In this document: piece after piece, positions 15,655-22,940 of the stretch
How the letters are laid out: the number at the start of each line of letters is the position of its first letter
Numbering within the stretch: position 1 is the first letter of the stretch
Notes under the pieces: generated by a model
The model's database searches: none
The model's input: the letters and a program-made list of their open reading frames with translations, nothing else
Told to the model about the DNA's origin: nothing
Translations under genes and position numbers: made by a program
NCBI GenBank assembly: GCA_030526175.1
Contig: JAUNDJ010000001.1
Coordinates: 1-33,364 of the forward strand
Length of the DNA: 33,364 nucleotides
DNA from: Bacillota bacterium
Lineage (GTDB): Bacteria; Bacillota_I; Bacilli_A; Erysipelotrichales; Erysipelotrichaceae
Reading direction: 5' to 3'

Positions 15655-15942
15655 ATGTTTGGACAAATAGTAAAGAATGCTCCTCAAATCATCGAGGGGC
15701 ATTTTAATGAAATTACAGGTCGAGAGAAGACTTTGTCAGAATCCAGAATTAGTATTTGTAAACAATGTCCTTTGTGCTCAACTAACAGATTAGGATTAGT
15801 CTGTGATTCAAAGAAATGTGCAAGTAAGGAAACTGGAGAATTAGTTTTAGCTCCTACTAAAGGCGTAGTTTGCGGATGTGGTTGCAGATTAGAAGCTAAA
15901 ACAAGACTTAAGAATGCCAAATGCGTTCTAGGTAAATGGTGA
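15655..15942 (+). CDS. Small Cys-rich, zinc-ribbon-like protein (95 aa)
   Basis: The frame starts two bases after the previous TAA and ends in TGA. Cysteines are grouped as CKQCPLC, then CDSKKC, then CGCGC and a final C near the C-terminus, consistent with one or two zinc-binding sites. The N-terminal half (HFNEITGREKTLSESRISIC) is helical. Similar small Cys-rich proteins occur in gut phages without known function. Confidence 0.65.
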   Translation: MFGQIVKNAPQIIEGHFNEITGREKTLSESRISICKQCPLCSTNRLGLVCDSKKCASKETGELVLAPTKGVVCGCGCRLEAKTRLKNAKCVLGKW

Positions 15943-16043
15943 TATAAAAGTATTCAATAATAGTTAACTATTTGATTTACATATAGTTATATTGTTTAAT
16001 TTACCTTTATTATTATCTAATCGTTTAACCCGTTTAAAACTCG

Positions 16044-16051
16044 TATATTTG
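16044..16051 (+). promoter_or_regulatory. Late promoter -7 box (TATATTTG)
   Basis: TATATTTG ends 19 bases before ATG 16070, in a 127-bp AT-rich gap after the Cys-rich gene, repeating the spacing seen at 7092, 14161 and 23806. No clear -33 element was found. Confidence 0.5.
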
Positions 16052-16069
16052 AATATCAAAATCAATGAT

Positions 16070-16267
16070 ATGGAACAATACGAAGAATGGGAAGATTCGG
16101 CTTTGAACATCAAAGATTTCAATTATGCATATACAGCTATGGAAATCTAGAATAACTTAAAAGCTGAATGGTTGAAAGTAAAGAAACATCTCCCTAAGGA
16201 TGATGCTGAACTGCGAAAGGCAGTAGAAAGTTTTGAAAAATGTTTAAATTATTTTTATGAATTATGA
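16070..16267 (+). CDS. Small helical protein (65 aa) with one TAG
   Basis: It begins MEQYEEWEDSALNIKDFNYA and continues through one TAG to TGA 16265-16267, which overlaps the next ATG at 16264. The product is an acidic, Lys/Leu-rich helix. Position behind a promoter and the coupled downstream start support it. Function unknown. Confidence 0.6.
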
Positions 16268-16911
16268 CTCGTGAAGAAATGAAAACTGCTCTCGATAATA
16301 TCGAGTTGCTTGAAAAAGATCTGATGAGATCTCTAACTTCCGAAGAGGAAGAAATTGTACTAGCCAAAGGCTGGAAAGCTTTATTTGAAAAGTTAGGTTT
16401 TGACGAAGATGACTACAAAACTTTCAGACGTATTGAAGCACTAATTAGTGCATTCTGCACTGAAAGCGAAGAGCGTTACGAAGAGGAACTTGCAAAGGAC
16501 AATGGTTCTGCACGTTTTGTACTGCAGAGTATTGTAAACGATCTTGAAGCTAAGGATCAAGCAGAACTTCTTAAGAAACAAGAAGAAGTTAAAGTTGGAG
16601 AAATGAAGAATAAATCTAGAGTATGCTCCAAGTGTGATTCCGCTTCCGAAAGTACTTTTGATCTTGATAAAATGGATCCTGATACCGAAGGAGATTTCAA
16701 AGATCACCTATATGAAGTTTATGACACTTTGAAGCCTGAAAGTTTTCAATTCGAAAATCTGAATGTCGACGAATATGTTAAGCGTCTGATAGATGGCGAA
16801 ACTTTAACTCTTGATTCTGACACAATGAATCAGGTAGTTGATTGGATGTGGAATTCTGATATGAATTTTAACATTCAGATTATAGACAACATCATTCGTC
16901 TTAAGAAATAA
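16264..16911 (+). CDS. Acidic late protein (215 aa)
   Basis: The start is coupled to the upstream stop and the frame ends in TAA, with no TAG. It is strongly acidic and helical, with a CSKCDS pair near residue 121-126. The last third is rich in Asp, Asn and aromatic residues. No family is recognised. It is followed by a hairpin and then directly by the suppressor tRNA, so the tRNA is probably co-transcribed with it. Confidence 0.65.
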   Translation: MTREEMKTALDNIELLEKDLMRSLTSEEEEIVLAKGWKALFEKLGFDEDDYKTFRRIEALISAFCTESEERYEEELAKDNGSARFVLQSIVNDLEAKDQAELLKKQEEVKVGEMKNKSRVCSKCDSASESTFDLDKMDPDTEGDFKDHLYEVYDTLKPESFQFENLNVDEYVKRLIDGETLTLDSDTMNQVVDWMWNSDMNFNIQIIDNIIRLKK

Positions 16912-16916
16912 AGTTT

Positions 16917-16940
16917 AGGCTCTTTTAAAGAGAGCCTTTA
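16917..16940 (+). terminator. Hairpin between the 215-aa gene and the suppressor tRNA
   Basis: AGGCTCT-TTTAAAG-AGAGCCT forms a perfect 7-bp stem followed by TTATT. The tRNA 5' end is the very next base after this tail, so the hairpin may attenuate transcription into the tRNA or mark an RNA-processing site. Confidence 0.5.
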
Positions 16941-17027
16941 TTCCCCTTGGTGTAAGGTACACACGGAGACTCTAAATCTCTTTCGCTTTTGTTGCGCGAG
17001 TACCGGGTTCGATTCCTGGAGGGGGAA
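16941..17027 (+). tRNA. Amber suppressor tRNA, anticodon CUA
   Basis: The acceptor TTCCCCT pairs with AGGGGGA (17020-17026, one G-U), with discriminator A. The D-stem is GTGT/ACAC with a very short loop. The anticodon arm is GGAGA-CTCTAAA-TCTCT, so the anticodon is CTA. A long variable arm of about 20 nt (inner stem TCGC/GCGA) follows, then T-arm CCGGG-TTCGATT-CCTGG. The body is class II (Leu/Ser-like, nearest Leu by eye around the anticodon stem). The first pair is U1-A72, a known glutaminyl-tRNA synthetase preference, and U35 is another. It explains the many in-frame TAGs. Confidence 0.9.
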
Positions 17028-17055
17028 CTACTAATAATTTTTAACAGTTAAAATT

Positions 17056-18180
17056 ATGAATCAGAATTACATTAATTATTTTATGCCGGAATACTGGGGA
17101 ATTTAACCCACAGTTAAAGTAAAAGAAGAGTAGAATCCAATTTTGAAATCTGGAGTATATAATCAAAAAGTTAAAGATGATGTAGAGGCTAGACGCAATT
17201 CTATTTCTGAAATGTCAGATAAAAAGAAAAAAGTAGCTGAACTTCAGGATCAATTATTTAATATTGGAGCTTTTTAGTCAGGACTCTCTTATTAGAGAGC
17301 AGTTGATGGAATTCAAGGCAAACTGACCAACGCTGCATTAGCTAAGGCTAAGAAGATGGGATATACTTATGATTCAGAAAATAATCAACTAGTAAAGGAA
17401 TCAGAAAATAATAGAAATGTCGACTCTATTGTCGCAGATACTATTTTTGATTCTAACGCATTTCCTGTATTTGGCCCAGAATCTACAAAGAAATATTATT
17501 CAAATCCAATATTTAGCTCAGTGGAACTTCCTAGCGGTTTGGATGCTATTACTTTTCACAAGAAACGTCTTAATGTACAAAATCCTTATTGGGTACTAGA
17601 TAAAAAAACTAATACTCTTATGCAAATGTAGGGAGATAAAGTTTTAAAATCTCAAAAAGTAGCTAATGGATGGAATACAGAATCTGATGCGGCTGATGTT
17701 ATGAATGCTCATGAATTTACTGCAGCTGGTGGAGCTAGGTATGATAAAGTTTTAGGAACTACTCCGGCAGGAGTATTTACCTTTTAGAAAGCTTTTCCTT
17801 CTCCGTATAAGGAGAATGGAGTTAAAATGCCAGCACGTCATTTAATTGAAACAACTACTGGTACAATAATGCCACATGCAGTACACGCTATTCCTGGAGG
17901 AAATAGAATAGATTCTTACAACAATGGGCAATATAATATTTCTTACGGATGTATATCTCCAGGTCCTGGAGAATTTGCTGATCTTGCTTCTAGAATTCAG
18001 ACAGGTGACACTATCTACATTCTTCCTGGTATTGAAGGTAATAGAATGATTGAAAGGAATGGACAGTTAGGTGTTGAGTTCGGTCAAGAAGAATTGACTG
18101 ACGAGATTTATCACGAAAGATGGAAAGGTAAAGGCCATACATCCAAAGTAAATTATTTCGGATGGCTTAAAGGGTTATAA
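17056..18180 (+). CDS. L,D-transpeptidase-like (YkuD-type) protein, in-frame TAA near start
   Basis: The frame contains five TAGs (17131, 17275, 17293, 17629, 17785) and ends in TAA at 18178. The C-terminal domain has a YkuD-like order: TPAGVFTF, then His near 277 (VHAIPGGN), then ISYGCISPG with Cys near 299, then GDTIYILPG. YkuD enzymes cross-link or edit peptidoglycan, so this may act on the host wall or be a virion protein. The first 16 residues (MNQNYINYFMPEYWGI) are followed by TAA at 17104-17106, after which the same frame is clearly coding. Either the true start lies downstream (TTG 17143, ATG 17212) or the TAA is a mutation or is decoded. Confidence 0.7.
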
Positions 18181-18181
18181 T

Positions 18182-18790
18182 ATGAATAAATTATATTTGT
18201 TGGTTTTATTATGTTTAATGTGTTTTGGATCATGTTCACCGAAAATCGAGACTATTCAGGAAGAAGTTATTGATTCATTAGAGCTATATATTCAACCTTA
18301 TAATATTTCTAATTCGAAACAAGTAATCGATTTTAAAGATTCACTTCAGATACATTTAAATGAAATAATCACGAAGCCAACAAATATAATTATTCTTCCA
18401 AACATTCAATTGGATGATAGTCTTAAAGCGACTAGTACAAAATACAAAGCATCAGCAATATTACGAAATCAGGTTTCAATGAATTTATCTGGTCCTGTTA
18501 TTGGATTTACCAATTATGATATATCTACCAGATGCAGGGGCATTGATAATTGGGGAGTTTTAGGATTATCTTTTTTAAATAAAAACACATGCATTGTTTC
18601 TACTTATAGACTTAAAGATAAAAGTTTAATCTGGAAAGTTGGAATACACGAACTAATGCATGCACATTATGGATTAAGGCATTGTCCTAATGATTCAGAT
18701 TCATGTATTATGAAAGACGCAAAAGGAAAAGCAAACTTTAAAAATAAAGATCATTTGTGTGATACATGTAAAAAATTAATTTATGATTGA
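18182..18790 (+). CDS. Lipoprotein metallopeptidase, archaemetzincin-like
   Basis: The product has 202 residues ending in TGA. An N-terminal signal (MNKLYLLVLLCLMCFGSC) carries a lipobox with Cys18. The C-terminal motif is HELMH (156-160), then G164 and HC at 167-168, CIM at 175-177, and CDTC at 193-196. This closely follows the archaemetzincin zinc-protease pattern with small spacing differences. It would be a membrane-anchored protease facing the periplasm or surface. It starts one base after the transpeptidase-like gene, so the two are co-expressed. Substrate unknown; a role in lysis, exclusion or host-surface remodelling is inference. Confidence 0.75.
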   Translation: MNKLYLLVLLCLMCFGSCSPKIETIQEEVIDSLELYIQPYNISNSKQVIDFKDSLQIHLNEIITKPTNIIILPNIQLDDSLKATSTKYKASAILRNQVSMNLSGPVIGFTNYDISTRCRGIDNWGVLGLSFLNKNTCIVSTYRLKDKSLIWKVGIHELMHAHYGLRHCPNDSDSCIMKDAKGKANFKNKDHLCDTCKKLIYD

Positions 18791-18929
18791 TGAAATTAAA
18801 TTAAAAGCGCTGGTAGCAATGGTGGATGTCGAGGAAATAATTGATCTTTGTGAAAAGCATCAATTAACTAATGAACAATGGTTTTTAGATTTTCTAGATC
18901 AATTAAATAAATTAAGTGTTAAATTCTAA
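18783..18929 (+). CDS. Small acidic helical protein (48 aa)
   Basis: ATG 18783 overlaps the last codons of the metallopeptidase gene in another frame. The product (MIDEIKLKALVAMVDVEEII...) is an amphipathic acidic helix ending in TAA. Overlap-coupling and the absence of any other gene in the gap support it. Confidence 0.5.
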   Translation: MIDEIKLKALVAMVDVEEIIDLCEKHQLTNEQWFLDFLDQLNKLSVKF

Positions 18930-18933
18930 AATT

Positions 18934-18996
18934 ATGGCATGCAAGAAATCATCTGCACCCAAGAAGAAATGTGGTGGCGGTAAAGTTGGTAAATAA
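18934..18996 (+). CDS. Candidate 20-aa basic microprotein
   Basis: AAATTATG, the start context used by many late genes here, opens a 20-codon frame (MACKKSSAPKKKCGGGKVGK) ending in TAA. It is highly basic with two Cys and a Gly-rich tail, so a nucleic-acid-binding role is conceivable. It is very short; evidence is context and composition only. Confidence 0.45.
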   Translation: MACKKSSAPKKKCGGGKVGK

Positions 18997-19017
18997 TGTA
19001 ATCACAATTTGTGATAT

Positions 19018-19090
19018 GCTTCTATAGCACAGTGGCTAGTGCAGCTGATTTGTAATCAGCAGGTCGTTGGTTCGAATCCGACTAGAAGCT
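19018..19090 (+). tRNA. tRNA-Thr (anticodon UGU)
   Basis: Complete cloverleaf: acceptor GCTTCTA/TAGAAGC, anticodon arm GCTGA-TTTGTAA-TCAGC, T-arm GTTGG-TTCGAAT-CCGAC, discriminator T. It lies between the microprotein and the fibre-like gene on the coding strand. Confidence 0.95.
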
Positions 19091-19109
19091 CTAATAAATT
19101 ATTACAAAA

Positions 19110-19913
19110 ATGACAATGCGAGTATTTGTAAACGGAGATTTTAGCAATATTAAATTTTCAGCAGGCGAATCTGATAATATCTATACTATAGGTACGGGAA
19201 CTGAAGTGTTCAGTGGTACTCCTGAAATCAAATGGAATCAAGTTGCTTTTTTGAAGCACTCTCAGCAAACTTGGACGCATGGAATATTCTTCGGCAAAGA
19301 AGTCGACTTGAGTAACTTGATAACTAAAGAAGAAATATCTCCTATTGAAACTGCAGCTTATGGTGCAATCCAAAGAGGAGCTTTAGGAACTATTAATGGA
19401 CAATCCATTGAAGAAGGAGATGTTACTTTAGACTTAAGTCTATATAAAGTTGTATCTGAACTTCCAACTCAGGATATTCAAGATAATAAGATTTATCTTG
19501 TTCCAAATTCAGCTAGTACAGCTCAAAAGAATGTATTTGATGAATACATCTATAATTCTACAGATAACACCTGGGAATTGCTTGGACAATATACAGCAGA
19601 AATAGATTTATCAGCATATTTAAAAACTGAAGATGCAGATAAGAAATACATGAAACTTAGTAATGGTGGTTCTACAGTTTCAACAAGCTCGCAAGGCTCA
19701 TTGAATAACTATGGCAATAATGGCCAAGCATTTAATGCAGTTAGAGATGTGGGCGCTTCTTCTGCTACTGGCAAGCCAATCAATGCAGCATCTTTCGGTG
19801 TTAAGTTAGATGGTACTACTGCATTTACGCACAAGACATATAACACGTTTAATCCAACAACAGGTGCATATACTGGAGCTAGAAACACAGCAGTGTTAAC
19901 ATTCTCCGGGTAA
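19110..19913 (+). CDS. Tail-fibre or appendage-like protein, ends at in-frame TAA
   Basis: From ATG 19110 the frame gives 267 residues to TAA at 19911. Residues 1-70 are beta-rich. At 100-160 there is a collar-like segment (VVSELPTQDIQDNKIYLVPN), a pattern seen in gut-phage fibre proteins that describe an adhesin neck. The rest is Gly/Ser/Thr/Asn-rich, typical of appendages. Coding continues in the same frame after the TAA for 66 further codons, so the intact protein is probably 334 residues. It precedes the lyase-like and SGNH-like genes, fitting a host-recognition module. Confidence 0.7.
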   Translation: MTMRVFVNGDFSNIKFSAGESDNIYTIGTGTEVFSGTPEIKWNQVAFLKHSQQTWTHGIFFGKEVDLSNLITKEEISPIETAAYGAIQRGALGTINGQSIEEGDVTLDLSLYKVVSELPTQDIQDNKIYLVPNSASTAQKNVFDEYIYNSTDNTWELLGQYTAEIDLSAYLKTEDADKKYMKLSNGGSTVSTSSQGSLNNYGNNGQAFNAVRDVGASSATGKPINAASFGVKLDGTTAFTHKTYNTFNPTTGAYTGARNTAVLTFSG

Positions 19914-20114
19914 TCTGGTTTACGATATGCAAAGAATACTGGTAGTGCATCAGATGTTACCGATGACATGTACAAGTATGTAGGTGTCATTGACTCTCCT
20001 GATGAGAACCAAAGATGCTATTCAGCAAAACAAGTCGATGATTTACTTGCACAAAGAGATGCTGAAATTGCAGAGTTAAAGAGACTAGTTGCTGCTTTAA
20101 CGCCAACAGAATGA
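19914..20114 (+). pseudogene. C-terminal continuation of the fibre-like protein beyond TAA
   Basis: The same frame remains open for 66 codons after TAA 19911-19913 and ends in TGA four bases before the next ATG. The translation is well formed, with a beta segment (DDMYKYVGVIDSPDENQRCY) and a terminal coiled coil (QVDDLLAQRDAEIAELKRLV). This is unlikely for random sequence. The TAA could be a point mutation of CAA or TAG, an assembly error, or a site of readthrough. Confidence 0.6.
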
Positions 20115-20118
20115 TATT

Positions 20119-21582
20119 ATGAAATATGATTTTACTACGTTACGCGAAAAACTAATACAATATCTGGATTCTGAATATGTTTGTATGTATTCAGAATATC
20201 CAGATACATTGGATCTCACATCCGAAAAAGAATTATACGAGTTATCCAAAATTATTCTTCATGAATTGAAATGTAATGGAAATTTTCTGAGATCTAGCTT
20301 TGATCAATTTGAGTCCAATTACAATACTCAGACGAAAATGACTGGAAACTGGTGGGAATGGAGAATTGGTATTCCTTATAATTATATATATATTTGTCTT
20401 TTAGCTGACGTTGATAAAAAATCATGCGACAAAACTCTAAATAAGTTTGTAAGAAGGTTTGCTAAATATGGAGATCTTACATACGCTAATCAAGCTTCTA
20501 TTTGTAAGAATCTTTTCATGCTTGGAATTCTTATGGAAAATGAGACTTATATCGATGAGTCTCTCAGATTAGCTGTCAAAGCATTTAAACCTACAAATCT
20601 ATTCAAAGCTAATATCGCAAACAAATTACAAAAGTTCTGTATAAGGCATCCGAAGTTTCCACATCCTACTTGGTTGTTTAAATGGAAAGAAGGATTATAT
20701 CCTGATGGAACTTTTATTCAACACACTTCCATTCCATATATTGGAACTTATGGGAAGGAAATGTTACAATTTGCTGCTATGGTTTTATCTTGTGGAGTAC
20801 AACTTCCAGATAAAATTATGTCTTATCTACTACAATGGATTAAAGCATTTGAATTAAATATTTATAAATGTCAGATAATGCTTATGAACTGCGGACGATC
20901 TGCCGATAAAGTAGATGCATTCAATGAAGCTTCTGAAATGATTAAATATTTAAGACAAATTAATATTCATCCAGAAAATTCTGAATTTACTCTTCTATTC
21001 CAAGAATATGGAGATCGGGTGATTTATCAAACTCCTAAATTTAGATTTTGTATTGCTGGATCTTCTGATAGAATCGCTTCATATGAAGGATTTGATGGAA
21101 ACAACTTATTTGGAAGAAATCAAGGTCTTGGTGCTACTTATCTCTATTTACCAGAAGATAAGAATTACAAATACGGATACTTTTCTAGAGTAGGATATGA
21201 ATCAATTCCTGGAACTTTAATTGAGTCTCCATCTTGTGTAGAGAGCAAGCAGCCTTTATTCGATTATGATCCTAAATATTTAAAAGATTTAAAATTTAGT
21301 TGTTCAGGATCTTTAGTAACAATGCAATATCACAGTAATCTATTTGGATCAGTTTCAAAATACTGGGGACTTCTTGGTGATTCTATAGTATGTTACGGTG
21401 AATCAGATTATCCTGCACAATGTGTAGTAGATAATCGATACAATGCTGAATTAGAAGTTACTGAATTTGGAGTCTTTGATAAAGCAAATAGGATTGAATA
21501 TTACGGAGTATTTGAAATCAATGATACGCAGATTGTAACTAAATCTGGTACACGGTATCAATATAAAATACATGTTCTATGA
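20119..21582 (+). CDS. Polysaccharide lyase-like protein (PL8-type toroid fold)
   Basis: The product has 487 residues ending in TGA, with no TAG. Motifs resemble family 8 lyases: GNWWEWRIGIPYNY at 76-89, YANQASI near 122-128 (Asn125), the catalytic segment GLYPDGTFIQHTSIPYIGTYG at 192-212 (His202, Tyr211), and NCGRSADK around 257-264 (Arg260). A beta-sandwich-like region makes up the second half. PL8 enzymes cleave uronic-acid polysaccharides such as hyaluronan, chondroitin or xanthan. In a phage it would act as a depolymerase against capsule or exopolysaccharide. Its stop overlaps the next gene by four bases. Substrate not predictable from sequence. Confidence 0.7.
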   Translation: MKYDFTTLREKLIQYLDSEYVCMYSEYPDTLDLTSEKELYELSKIILHELKCNGNFLRSSFDQFESNYNTQTKMTGNWWEWRIGIPYNYIYICLLADVDKKSCDKTLNKFVRRFAKYGDLTYANQASICKNLFMLGILMENETYIDESLRLAVKAFKPTNLFKANIANKLQKFCIRHPKFPHPTWLFKWKEGLYPDGTFIQHTSIPYIGTYGKEMLQFAAMVLSCGVQLPDKIMSYLLQWIKAFELNIYKCQIMLMNCGRSADKVDAFNEASEMIKYLRQINIHPENSEFTLLFQEYGDRVIYQTPKFRFCIAGSSDRIASYEGFDGNNLFGRNQGLGATYLYLPEDKNYKYGYFSRVGYESIPGTLIESPSCVESKQPLFDYDPKYLKDLKFSCSGSLVTMQYHSNLFGSVSKYWGLLGDSIVCYGESDYPAQCVVDNRYNAELEVTEFGVFDKANRIEYYGVFEINDTQIVTKSGTRYQYKIHVL

Positions 21583-22316
21583 CTAATGAAGAAATCGTTA
21601 ATAATGCGAAGTATATAATTCTTCCAGAATCTGCTGTAGATAATCCAGCACATCCTTATTTATATGATTATTCAAATATAACTTCAAATAGATTACCGGA
21701 GCCTAAATCTGAAGATCTATATTTAAATAGTCCTGGTAATGCACATCATTACACGACTGAATACCATTTGAATAATACACTTCCAGAATTGAATAAGTTA
21801 CTAAACTTTTCATATGATATTAATGATTTCTATAAAATAGAAAATGTAAACTCCGAAGGTGATTTTTCATATTTACTTCCGAAACAGAATAAACAATACA
21901 GAACAACTTCGGTAAAGATTTCTGAAGTAGAAAAAGAAAAGTATTATGCGCGACCAATTACTGAGTTGATTAATAGTAATGAACTGGTAAATGTAAGTAA
22001 ATGTTTTGATGAAGATTCATTTGGATCTTTTATTCATACTCCTTATCATAGATTATATAAATTTGCACATAATTCAGCAGTAATTGAAAACTTAGAATCT
22101 AATAACGGAAAGACTTTATTAGTAAGTCACGATAGTCATTGTATTCCAGTTATTCCAATCTTAGCAAATTATTATAAGTGTGTAATTGCTTTAGATAATA
22201 GATTCGGATTTGATGTAAAAGATATCCTGATACAGGATAAACAAATTGATGATTGTTTGTTTGTTCTTTGGGAAAATAATGGTCCTGATAAATACTTTGT
22301 TAAGAATTTAGCTTGA
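21579..22316 (+). CDS. SGNH hydrolase-like (AlgX/DHHW-type) protein
   Basis: The product has 245 residues and starts at ATGA overlapping the lyase stop. The C-terminal segment GKTLLVSHDSHCIPVIPILA followed by YYKCVIALDNRFGFDV resembles AlgX/DHHW-type O-acyl-transfer or esterase domains, where a D-S pair precedes a helix and then a strand with D-x-R. The N-terminal half is Asn/Tyr-rich and acidic. Tight coupling suggests cooperation with the lyase, for instance removing acetyl groups from the capsule. The match is weak and was judged by eye. Confidence 0.45.
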   Translation: MTNEEIVNNAKYIILPESAVDNPAHPYLYDYSNITSNRLPEPKSEDLYLNSPGNAHHYTTEYHLNNTLPELNKLLNFSYDINDFYKIENVNSEGDFSYLLPKQNKQYRTTSVKISEVEKEKYYARPITELINSNELVNVSKCFDEDSFGSFIHTPYHRLYKFAHNSAVIENLESNNGKTLLVSHDSHCIPVIPILANYYKCVIALDNRFGFDVKDILIQDKQIDDCLFVLWENNGPDKYFVKNLA

Positions 22317-22323
22317 TCATAAA

Positions 22324-22408
22324 GGAAAGTTGGTAGAGTGGTCGATTACACCGGTCTTGAAAACCGGCGTGCTGAGAGGCACCGGGGGTTCGAATCCCTC
22401 ACTTTCCG
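22324..22408 (+). tRNA. tRNA-Ser (anticodon UGA)
   Basis: Acceptor GGAAAGT/ACTTTCC, anticodon arm CCGGT-CTTGAAA-ACCGG, long variable arm (GTGCTGAGAGGCAC), T-arm GGGGG-TTCGAAT-CCCTC, discriminator G. First of the five-gene tRNA cluster. Confidence 0.95.
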
Positions 22409-22412
22409 CACT

Positions 22413-22486
22413 GCTCATGCCGTCTAGTTGGTTTGGACATCTCCCTTTCACGGAGAAGATCACCGGTTCGAGTCCGGTCGTGAGTA
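22413..22486 (+). tRNA. tRNA-Glu (anticodon UUC)
   Basis: Acceptor GCTCATG/CGTGAGT with two wobble pairs, D-arm GTCT/GGAC, anticodon arm TCTCC-CTTTCAC-GGAGA, T-arm ACCGG-TTCGAGT-CCGGT, discriminator A. Located four bases after tRNA-Ser. Confidence 0.9.
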
Positions 22487-22560
22487 CCCCATAACTAAAA
22501 ATTTGATTTTTTTTTCATAGTAATAATTGTTCTGCACGGTTCGGGAGAATAGTGCAGTTT

Positions 22561-22634
22561 GGGCTTTTAGTTCAGTTGGCTAGAACATCTGCTTTGCAAG
22601 CAGGGGGTCGGGAGTTCGAGTCTCCCAAGGTCCA
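22561..22634 (+). tRNA. tRNA-Ala (anticodon UGC)
   Basis: Acceptor GGGCTTT/AAGGTCC, anticodon arm TCTGC-TTTGCAA-GCAGG, T-arm GGGAG-TTCGAGT-CTCCC, discriminator A. The 74-bp gap before it contains a 6-bp hairpin CTGCAC/GTGCAG. Confidence 0.93.
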
Positions 22635-22638
22635 CAAT

Positions 22639-22712
22639 GGTTCTGTAGCTCAGTCGGTTAGAGCATCTGACTGTTAATCAGAGGGTCGCTGGTTCGAGTC
22701 CAGCCGGGACCG
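22639..22712 (+). tRNA. tRNA-Asn (anticodon GUU)
   Basis: Acceptor GGTTCTG/CGGGACC with wobble pairs, anticodon arm TCTGA-CTGTTAA-TCAGA, T-arm GCTGG-TTCGAGT-CCAGC, discriminator G. Confidence 0.93.
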
Positions 22713-22736
22713 CAAAACAAAGATTCTTTGTTATAT

Positions 22737-22810
22737 GGTGCGTTAGTTCAGATGGTTAGAATACATGCTTGTCACGCATGGGGTCACGGGTTCGAGTCCC
22801 GTACGCACCG
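22737..22810 (+). tRNA. tRNA-Asp (anticodon GUC)
   Basis: Acceptor GGTGCGT/ACGCACC, anticodon arm CATGC-TTGTCAC-GCATG, T-arm ACGGG-TTCGAGT-CCCGT, discriminator G. Its 3' end is followed almost immediately by the small membrane-protein gene. Confidence 0.95.
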
Positions 22811-22811
22811 C

Positions 22812-22940
22812 ATGAAAACATTAACATATATAATTATCGGATTTATGCACACACCTCTTACTATGGATACTGGAACTATTGTTGCAGTAACTATTTTATT
22901 AGGTGCATATTATTTATATTTAAAATCTAAAGAACAATGA
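22812..22940 (+). CDS. Small membrane protein, holin candidate (42 aa)
   Basis: From ATG 22812 the frame encodes MKTLTYIIIGFMHTPLTMDT and then a hydrophobic segment (GTIVAVTILLGAYYLYL) with a Lys-rich end. The TGA overlaps the endolysin ATG. Small size, one strong and one shorter hydrophobic segment, and direct coupling to an endolysin fit a holin or lysis regulator, though the length is at the low end. Confidence 0.6.
   Translation: MKTLTYIIIGFMHTPLTMDTGTIVAVTILLGAYYLYLKSKEQ

Noticed and set aside
22487..22560. Additional tRNA between tRNA-Glu and tRNA-Ala
   Set aside because: A 6-bp hairpin with a GGTTCGG loop is present, but no acceptor or anticodon arm can be formed.
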